Below are positions 1-10,500 of a DNA stretch of 18,565 nucleotides, piece by piece. How positions within the stretch are numbered: position 1 is the first letter of the stretch; the number at the start of each line of letters is the position of its first letter. Location: assembly GCA_002715545.1 (NCBI GenBank), contig PAZI01000021.1, positions 1 through 18,565 of the forward strand, read 5' to 3'. This stretch comes from Methanobacteriota archaeon (lineage in GTDB: Archaea > Thermoplasmatota > Poseidoniia > Poseidoniales > SP79). The notes under the pieces were generated by a model. The model was given only the letters and a program-made list of their open reading frames with translations, was not told the origin of the DNA and made no database searches. Position numbers and translations under genes: made by a program.

Positions 1-1579
1 CATCACTTATCTCCCCTTCAACAAACAAACTCACGTCTCCTCTCATATCAACACTACCTGCCCTAACCAATCCAACTTCCAAATCGTCAGCCCTAACAAA
101 GAGACTACCCAAAGGAGCAATCATGCTTGTAATCTCAAGCTTGTTTTTCTCTTTTATTTTAATATCCCCAACTCCCTTAACAACAGAAATTAAACTTTTT
201 ATATTTGTATCAAGATCGATTAACCCACCTGAAGTCACATTTAACACACCACCTGCCACACCAACGTTCACAGTATCTCTCTCACTTATCACAGCACCTC
301 CTGCATTAAGCGTCACACCCCCACTCAACCCCGCAGAAATCGACCCTAGACTCAACTTTCCACCTGCTTCAAGATTCACCTCAGCTCCTACTGCACGTGC
401 AACCCTCAAGTCTCCTAGCTCCTCAATTGTAATCACGCCACCCCCTATAGAGACCGTATCTATAGTTCTTATATTCGTTTTCAGGCTTATTGACCCACCA
501 GCTTCCACCTTAAGTTTTCCTGCAAAAACCCTCCCCGAGGAACCCCTGTCATCACTTATCACTCCTTTAGAATACAAGCTCACATTACCTCTAGCTTTTA
601 CGACACCGTTCGCTCCTACAACACCAGCCCTAACCGCTCCCACCTGCATAGATCCTGCCCTCACAACAAGACTCCCACCACCAGTAACCATGTTCGTTAG
701 CTTAACGCTATCTTTCTCATCAATTTCAATCTCTCCATCTCCACTAACAACCAAATTTAAACTTTCTACATTAGTATTAAGTTTAATTGACCCGCCTGCC
801 ACTACCTTAAGCACACCACCTGTCACATCCACACCAACGACATCTTCAGCACTTATTACCGCTCCTCCTGCATTAAGTGTCACGCCCCCACTCAACCCTG
901 CAGAAATCGAACCTAGGCTCAACTTTCCACCTGCTTTCAGATTCACCTCAGCTCCTACTGCACGTGCAACTTTCAAGTCTCCCGGTCCTTGAACATCAAC
1001 TTTGCCTGCTGCCTGAAGGTCAACCTCTTCAGCAGCCACACGACCGACAATGTCTCCCTCTCTCGCCTCAAGACTCACTTCCTGAGCTCTCAAAATGTTA
1101 TCCCCCATGCTCACACCACTAGCACTAACCACAACTCTCTCCCCACCTGCAACTATTCTCGTTAGTGTAACATCACCCTTCTCCATTATATTGATTACAC
1201 CTTCCCCTAAGGCGACTGCTTCTATACTCCTAACATCGGTTTCCAGATTAACTGAACCGCCTGCTTCCACCTTGAGACTTTCTGCAGAAACCATTGTCGA
1301 AGAATCTCCGTCATCACTTATCTCCCCTTCAACAAACAAACTCACGTCTCCTCTCATATCAACACTACCTGCCCTAACCAATCCAACTTCCAAATCGCCG
1401 GATACGACTAAATCAACCTCCGAACCAACTACTCTAAGAGCAGACAAGTCTCCCTTACTCTTGATATCGATTCTTCCCGTTGCTTGAAGATCAATCTCCT
1501 TTGCAGCCAAAGATCCTGTTATATCACCATCTTTCGCCTCTAAAACCAGCCTCTCTGCCGTCAAAGAGTTATCGCCTAG
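1..1579 (-). repeat. Mosaic beta-helix repeats, 183-254 residue periods
   Basis: The phrase 'EISDD/VISDD' recurs with its + strand start at 1, 550 and 1312, spaced 549 and 762 bp (183 and 254 codons). The longer unit carries an extra 'DNILRAQEVSLEAREGDIVG' element (994-1111) absent from the shorter one. A 42-residue block with 'ARAVGAEVNL' and 'GGKLSLGSISAGLSGGVTLN' occurs at 284-416 and again at 851-983 (offset 567), about 90% identical in DNA. The 'LVLEA' element copies i and ii lie at 994-1111 and 1460-1580. The repeats reach the window edge and must continue beyond it. Confidence 0.85.
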
Positions 1580-4500
1580 ATTTATACCACCTGCTGAAAA
1601 GAGTGTCGCGTCACCATACACCACTACCCCATCGTTTATGGTTAGATGCCCATCATTAGTACTGACTGTAAGAGAAGCCATTTCAGAGCCCTTAGCAATA
1701 CTCAAACCCTTGTCGTTATTAATTACGACTGTTCCGTTCTTCATGTTTAAATGAACGGTTTCAACATTTAGTTCCTTTAAGTGGAGGTCACCAGTGTGAT
1801 TTTCTGTTAAATTAATTTTTAGCAAACCGGCCGAAATCTTCCCTTTCACTTCAAGGTTTTTCCCCGGGTTAAGCGCAAGCTCATTGTCAGCAACATCAAT
1901 ATTCCCAGTGATCGACAGATCCCCATTAGCGGTCAGCTCGAGATCTTCATCATGACTCAAAGAATGAACTCGCAGAGGCAAATCATCTGTTGTCTTAATG
2001 TGATTCTTTCTGCCCCTTTTAATATCATTATTGAGCACAACATCGCCACCACTAACAGAGACATCTACTGTGAGATCTTTTTCGGGTTCCTCATCCAGAT
2101 CGAATTGAAGAGCACTAACCACAAAGTCAACAGAATCAAGAGCATCCAAAACCCCATCATCCCTCAGATAATACGCAGTATAGCTGCCCGGTGAAAGCGC
2201 TGGAAAAACCAAATCACCCGAAGATTTGCCATCAATCCCGACTTTCGTGCCATCAACATATTGCCAGGATAATGGACTCAAAAAGATGGGATCATCCCAA
2301 TCGTAATAAATCCCTACCCAATCTTTCGCATTTCCTGGCCCATCGAAAAATGAAAGCGAAATCCTCTCATGAATACCATATGTATTTCTTTTAGATATCA
2401 ATTCTGCAGAATGATTGGCATCGAATATCGCATCAATAATTCCACCAAAGAAATCAAGTACGTTAACATCACTTTCGCCATCTTTATCCGTTAGTTTTAC
2501 ATAGTCTGCTATTACTCCAGCAGAGCTTTCGTAAAGGCTCGAAATATGACCAGCACTTTCAATAATTACTTCGCCAGTTTCTAAATATGACTCTACTGAA
2601 TCTAACTCGACGTTGTTTCCAGCCAAAATTCCAATATTATTAGCATCCACATCATGAAGTGTCACCTGATCAACTTCACGAAGGTAAAAATCACCATCAC
2701 TTACATTGGCCTTAATTTCTTCTACATCGGAATTTAATGGATCCGACTCAGAACCCAAACCACTCACAGCATCCAAAGCCAGTTCTTTGGCGATCATGTA
2801 ACCCAGACCAGATATCAAACCACCACTATCAACACTCAAATTATTTCCTGCAGCATTGATATCACCTAAAATATTCACATTTTCAGCAGCCTTTAAAGTG
2901 ACATGCCCTTCTTTTGCCACCAAATTCTCCACCGTCAAATGTCCCGCATCCTTGATCTGTACATCCCCCGCTCCACTCGTCTCAATGTCCAGCGTCCCAA
3001 CACTCGTTCCCAGGTTCACGCCTCCTCCCGACGTCACCTTGAAATCTCCTCCCGTCACATGGACCTGATCCTCTCCCGTACTCTCTACTGACCCCATCGT
3101 GCTAAGGATCACATCCCCCACCAATCCCGCTATAATCTGACCTATATCTATCCCTCCCTCTCCCGCCGTCAATTTCACATCATTATTATCATGATCCGTC
3201 TCTGACTTGATCGAGTTGGCCTTCATCTCTCCCTCTGCAGAAATCGTGATACTCCCGTTCTCCGCCACCAAATTCTCCACCGTCAAATGTCCCACATCCT
3301 TGATCTGCACATCCCCCACTCCACTCGTCTCAATGTCCAGCGTCCCAACACTCGTTCCCAGGTTCACGCCTCCTGCCGAATTAATGGTAAGCGAATCCCC
3401 GGAAATCAAACTCTCGAGATCCACATCATCAATTGCACTAATCAAAACCGCAGCAAGCTCACCAAATTCATTAATTGTAGGCCCAGCACTTAGGGTTATA
3501 TCCCCTGCCGCTCCTGCAGTAATATTGCCAATTTCCATGCCACCGTTGTCCGCCATCAACGTTACATCATTGTCATCATGATCAGTCTCTAAAGTGATCG
3601 AGTTGGCTGTCATCTTCCCTCCGGCAGAAATCGCGATGCCACCGTTGCTGGCAATGACTCCATCTAGAACAATCGAGCCTTGTTCATTGATTTCAATTGA
3701 ACCTTTACCTGTTGTCTCTGCAATTAGATTGTTAACTGTTGTGTCGAGCTTGATTGAGCCTGAAGCCGACAAATCAAGTGAATCGGCCGCAATAAATGTT
3801 GCCGGATTGTCATCCTTTCTGATTTCACCTTCACCACTCAATTTAACATCACCCTGTGTGCCAGCGGAAATCATTCCCACCTCTATACCCCCATCTCCAG
3901 CACTCAAGGTAACATCATTATTATCGTGATCTGTCTCTGATGAGATTGAATTTGCCTTTATCTGCCCACCCGCTGACACCGTAATGCTTCCATTCTCCAC
4001 CACCAAGCTGTCCACCGTCAAATGCCCAGCATCCTTGATCTGAACATCGCCCGCTCCACTCGTCTCAATGTCCAGCGTCCCTACATTCGTATTCAGGGCA
4101 ACAGCACCACCGGCATTCACTTTGAAATCTACAGCCGCCACATGCACCTGATCACCCCCTGTGTTCTCTATGGTCCCTCCGGCATTTAACTCAACAGCGC
4201 CACCACTCTTGATCGTTGAAAGGGTAAGGTCTCCCGTCGAAATTATGGAAATCTCACCGATCTCAGCATCAACTGTTGCACCATTTTCCATCTTCAATCT
4301 CCCTTCACCCTCAACCGCATCACCATCACTGTCTGAGCGCAATTCAACAGCTCCACCGAAACTCTTTAACGATCCTGCACCTCCCAGCTCGAGATTATTC
4401 TCTGCCTTGAGGCTTATTTGCCCGCCCCCACTGGAAATAGCACCATTGACCTTTAAATCTCCTCCCTCCGCGTGGAGTTCAAGATCCGAACCATTGCTGT

Positions 4501-7500
4501 CAATCACAAGGTCGCTATTGCCTACATCTCCAACACTGAGCTTCCCTTGAGCAGTTACACTACCAACACTGAGCTTCCCTTGAGCAGTTACACTAACCCC
4601 GTCACCCTTAGCACCCAAAAGGATTAAATGATCGGCCTTACTACTGATAGCCACCTTACCCGCTGCATTAAGATCGACAGTACTGGCATCAATAGCCCCT
4701 TCAATTGATCCGTTAGCTACAAGGACCAGCGTTCCTGCAGTTACAGTGTGCTCGCCCAAATCCAAATTACCGTCCCTTGAATTTAGTTGTATTTCACCAT
4801 CGCTATTGACCCTGCCAACTGTAATGTCTCCCGTCCCCTTCATCGTGATGCTTCCGTTGTCAGCATCAACCTCTGACCCTTCCCTCATCAGCAAAGCTCC
4901 TTGACCTTTAGCCGCATCACCGTCCTGGTCTGAAACAATTTCTATATTCCCTCCCTCACTGTATATTGAGCCACCACTACTAAATTCGAGGTTGTTCTCA
5001 GAAACTAATGAAACATCGCCGCCTTCACCATTGCCTCCTTGGCTGGTCATTGATCCCAAAACCTGTAAATCCCCGCTATTTGATTTTAGGGTCAATGGTC
5101 CTCCATTACTGTCTATGAGAGTTTGCATCCTTGGCTTGTAATTACTTACATCTACATCGTAGGCCAACGGAACCAAAATAGCGTTCCCATCATTATCGAT
5201 GTTCTTTTTATAAAAACGACCGTACCCATCTACCAATCTAGTATCACTTCGGTTTCCAACTTTTTCGTAAACCTGCATCCTCATAAAGTCATTATCATAT
5301 ACAAACACACTACGATCATTCGTTCCTACCATAAGCGCCCCGTCCGATGCGATATTCACCCCAATACCAGCAGCCCCTAAAACTGTCGAATGGTCTAGTT
5401 TGCTCTCAACATCAATCGAGCCGCCAGTTGCAAACAATTCGACTGACTCAGCCTCAAAAGAACCAGCAATGTTCCCGTTATCGGCCTCGAGAACCAAAGA
5501 TCCGGCACTAAGTGTGTTTGCTCCTAAATCGATTGCGCCGCTAGACTTTATGATCGCCTTATCTGTCACGGTCATCTCCCCTTCTATTGTGACACTGCCC
5601 TTGTTGGTGTTGTCGACAAAAATAGATCCTACTTTTGTGTCTGAGAGAATTGTCAGGTCAGTTGCATTTTTGACAGTCACCGTTCGGCCATCCATTTCAA
5701 GATAAAGCCTGCCAATATTTAGATCTGTTAATCTGATATCCCTATCAAGCTTACCACTATTTAGAATAATCCTTAGTTCCTTTGCTGAAATCGCGCCATC
5801 AACCAATAAATTATTTCCGGCCACCAACTGCAAAACACCGTTTTCTCCCATTTGAATGTTGTTGCCGACTAACAAATTGCCTGATGAAACTAATGACAAA
5901 AATTCATGCTTCTCAAGGCCTCCAAGATTCATAACGTTAAGATCTCCGCTATCAACAATGATCTCTTTTGAATTAGACATCTCTTTTAAATCAGACCCGC
6001 TATAATCGGGCATATTGAGCGCATAATCTCCATATCCGGAAGAATTACCCCCATCATAAACCCATTTGCCAGCGCTAGAATCAAGTGGCACCTCATACTT
6101 ACCTGGCGCCCACACTATTATTTCACCCTTCGGCGTATGCAGGTCCGATAGCTCTAAATCACCGGATTGTCTCAAATAAATATTTCCAGGCTCCGACAAA
6201 ACTGCCTTAACCTCGTTACCCCTTATATTGAGCGGCGATTGCCTTGTGCCTATACCATTAACCGATCGGAGCTCCAATCCCTGTTCAGAGACAACTGTTG
6301 TTCCCGGGTTGGATATAATTTGCACTGCATCAATATAAATCTCCCTTGAATTCAAATAAGCACTTTCCAGCGAAGCCTCTCCATTCCTAACAGTTACATT
6401 AATATCTTTAGCTGGCCCATTGCCTTCAAGGCCGCCAACAAAACCTTTAATCGAGATATCTTTCGATGAATCTATTTCAATAGCACCCTCTGCTCGAACC
6501 TCAACCCAGTCTGCGTCTGTTAGATAGGCATTAGATGCATTAAAATTATCATCGAATGAAATTTCAACATGGCCGATACCACCATCTATATTTTCAGTTA
6601 ATAGTTTATATCCCGAAGTATCACCGCCCACATATTCCTTAGCCGTGTGCCGGTCGTTTGCCATGGTTTTCTCATAAAACTTACCATTCAATGGATTATA
6701 CAAAATGCGATTACCTTTATTATTTTCATAGAGATGAAAAGTTTTTAGATCTGCATCATAAACAGGCTGATTGGATTGACTGATGCCCCGAGCCACTATG
6801 CTAACCCCAAGCTTATTACGTCCATCTACCCTATTGTTTTTAATCTGGGCATTTTCCAAATATACATTGATATCTGATATTAAACTCACCTTATTTGAGG
6901 CATAGATAACTCCGGAATAATTAAGCGAATAATTACCAAGACTTAAAACAACCGTATCAGAACTGATTGAATCTGGAAGATTAAACCCGGCATACTTACC
7001 CGCTCTATATTCTATATGTCTATCAGAGCTAAACATTTTAGCCGCCTGAATGGCCTTAAACGCGCTTAACTTAAGCCCTACAAATTTTTCATTAATTTCT
7101 ATGGCATTCGTAACCCTTGCCACTTGAATATCGCCACCTGCATCTCCCGTGTTCTTATCAATATTAAACGTAAATTTCCTTTCAGATAATATGTCCTTAA
7201 TTTTATGTGTCGTGTTATATGGACTTTGACTAGCACCATAAACACAGACAAAATCAAGATTATTAAATTTGTGAGCCACATCGGTCGTCACAGTTGCAAC
7301 GCCCTCTTTTTCCTCAATCGAAGCGATACCAATTGCCGACTCACCAATCTCGAGATTGTCGGTCCGACTCGAAAGAGTGACCATTTCATTTCCACCCTCA
7401 AGCTGATCGCCAGCAGACAAATTCAAAACCTGCAAAGCCCCCTCTGAATCAATACTTATTGAACCCAGGGGCGCAGACACCTCACGAACAACGACACCAT

Positions 7501-10500
7501 TTCTCGATCCCTCAGCCCTATCCTGATCATGATTAAATAAATGAATATCAATATCGCCTGTTCGACTTAGCAAGCGAGATGTTTTTTTCGCCTGAATATC
7601 CAATCCTTTTATGTCCGATCCAGCCACCATCTCCAAATCATCAGCCACCAGATTGATTCCAGTATTCAGAAAATGTGGCACAATTTCCCCTGCCGCATTA
7701 AGGAATATATCACCCAGACGATTCGTAAAACCAGGCACGCGAACATCGCCAACAGCAATATCCCCACCACTAACGACTCTGATATTACTGCCAACTTCCG
7801 AACCACGAACTGTCAACTTATTAAGGATCAGGTTACAATTCTCATCAACCTCGGCATTCTCAACACGTTTGCCGGGGACCTGATTGTTGTTCAGGTTTTC
7901 GATTTCAAGCTTACCATCTGCTATATCAACTTTTTCGACATTCAACGGATACCCGGGCTGCTGAATCAGGACATTATCTCTAACCCGAACATCCATTGTT
8001 AATTTGTTTACATGGGTCGCAATATGGGTCCTTGGCACTTCTCTGCTGCCCCCAGCAATCTGATCCCCGTGTAACACTCCAACCAGATCAGTTGAACCAG
8101 CTGAGGCATATTGCGACACATCGAAATAAACTCCATCTCCTAGAAATATTTTTTGACCTGCATAAATGGAAGTCCTCGCGGGTTTAATAATCAGCTTTTT
8201 CTTACTCGCACTCACCTCAGATACCACTATTTCTGATGTAATTGTTCCATCTTCACCATCTCCAACGTTGGCATACTGAAGTTGACCCATTAGTTCTTTA
8301 GAACCCTTGCCGGCTGGAGCCGACAAGACGAAAACGCCGCCATTTTCAAAGTATATTTTCTCCCCTGCTTCAACCGAAGTCCCTATCCCTTCAACATTTA
8401 TTTTGTTATAACCCACCGAGAAATCGCCCACACTTCTAATTGAGCCAGAAGCAATTGCACCTATTTCAATGTCCAAATGATCACCCTTAATTGGCTTGTT
8501 AAAGTTATCGTGAATAAACCGTGCTGCACCTCGGACAACAACATCCCCATCTCCCGATGCTGAAACCAAACCCTTGACCATCACTGTTGGAAATTTCCAG
8601 GCGATCTCACTTGTAGTATTTATATCAGGCAATAGTGCGATCATAATATCGTCGGCATCCGCCCCCCCTCTTACCTCCAGGGATCCCTCAATCACCAAAT
8701 CACCATATACTTTTAGGTTTAATTCACCTTTTCCAACAATGACAGTATCAACAATTAGATCCTTGTTGTTGGTCAACATTAAACCATGATTGCCATTAAG
8801 GTTTGCATTAAGCTTTTTGGTACTTGAATTCACCTTCACCTTTCCTTGACTCTCTATCTCAAGCAGGTTGGTTCTTAATAAACCTCCACTATGCTTCACG
8901 TGCCCCACCCGCTCATCACCACCACCACTGATAATTCTTACTTTACTGCCAGCTTCTAGAGAAGCTTGCTCGATATCGATATCACCTTCGTTGATTCCAG
9001 ATTTGAGAGTTAATTCACCCGAATCCAGAGAATTCACTTTGAGGTCTGTATACCTGCCTCCTACGATCTTACCTGCGCCTGCCTCATTACCTGCAACTAC
9101 AGATAGGGACAGCTCTGCAGCAAGCTTTGCTCTATACAGTTCAACATCAGTTGCCGCTTGAAGAGTAATGGTTTGAGGCAACAAATTACCATCGGACTCA
9201 TCATCAATTCGACCCGCCATGACAATTTTGCCTTTATTAGAAATAATCTTAACATCACCATCATTGATCTTAAACAGAGCAGACTTAGCGATCTCTATAT
9301 CACCACCCGCATCAAGGTTGATCTTGCTTGCAGCACTAATTTCAGCATCCGCTTCCAGAGATCCATTAAATTTAGAAATTTTCAGGTTCTCCAGATTCCC
9401 ACTTTGATTTTCCCCATTAATTACCCAACCCGAACTTGCATTCTCTAGACCCTCCTCAACTGTGTAGAGAATTTTTGAATTACAATCTTCATTTGAATCA
9501 AGATCACCAGCCCTAGAAACGGTATCCCCCACCACATAAACTCCATTGCTCGCTATATCTGCCTGATCTTTAACCAATACACGATCCCCTTCCTCAAGCG
9601 TGATGCCGTCTATCTTCTGCCCACTCTTGAGCGCTGAATCCAATTTAATGTTTACCGTCGTGGCAGCCTTGACAGTTGGCCTCAAATCAAAGTGTTCCTC
9701 CCTCACTACCTTATCAACGATTGGGAGACCAGCCACCTTGATATCGTTAGCTGCGGACAATGTTAGAACTCCTGTCTGTGAATTATTACTGGTGATGCCC
9801 TTTGCATCGAGTGATGCCTGAACATTAACATCGCCCCGGGATTTTATATTTACATTTCCTCTTGAAACAATTGTTGGACCATCAAAGTGGCCATATTGAA
9901 AAGTTTCATTTGTTTGAACTTTTTCCTCAACCGTAATGGTTTCTTCTACCACATCCCATACTGTCTTCCATTTTGGTCTTTGCTCTGTCGTGAGCACCTT
10001 AACTTCGCCTTGATAGGTTTCGTATTTTGGCCTCTTATTTATAATATCTGTTGTACGCGACTTAAAAACATAATCGGCTTTGGAAGCTCCCATAACAATA
10101 TCTCGATATTTCGAACTCCAAGTGGCTTTTTTATCAACCCATTGCTCTTTTGGGAGAGCTTTTTCAACCCAGGCAGATTTATACCTTTTCACATCCTTAT
10201 AAACCGCTTTGTCTGCAGGCTTAACTCTGTATTGAAAATCTACTTGCCACCCTTCTTTGACTATCCACCGAACACCAAGCCAATCCGGATCACCATAGCT
10301 TTTATGATACCTGTAATGCCTTTTCCATTCCACACCGTCATTAGAACCTATTTTTTTAGACCAAACGAGATCACCTCCACTCGAATATTCTAAAGTTATT
10401 CCTCCTTTGTTGTTGTAGTAGCTACTTTCCCCAGTGTGGTACTTTCCATTACTCCAGTCAGTTCCATACGGATTAGTCCAGTACCATGCGCTGCGGGATG

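Noticed and set aside
123..992. + strand open frame of 289 codons, rich in Pro, Thr and Ser
   Set aside because: It lies antisense to the giant gene over its repeats. The composition (PP, TPP, SLIT) is what Gly/Gly-Val/Asp repeats give when read backwards, and its internal repeats follow the same 567 bp spacing.
2916..3378. Insertion sequence or mobile element because of long direct repeats
   Set aside because: No transposase, inverted ends or target duplications. The repeats keep the frame and code for the same protein family unit.
4530..4595. Possible CRISPR or iteron from the tandem repeat
   Set aside because: Two abutting copies with no spacer, in frame with the coding sequence. This is a coding tandem.
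9887..10393. + strand open frame of 168 codons with many Phe and Ile, resembling a membrane protein
   Set aside because: It is antisense to the Trp/Lys-rich block. AAA/AAG (Lys) and Tyr/Trp codons read backwards give Phe, Leu and Ile. No ribosome site or independent signal was seen.
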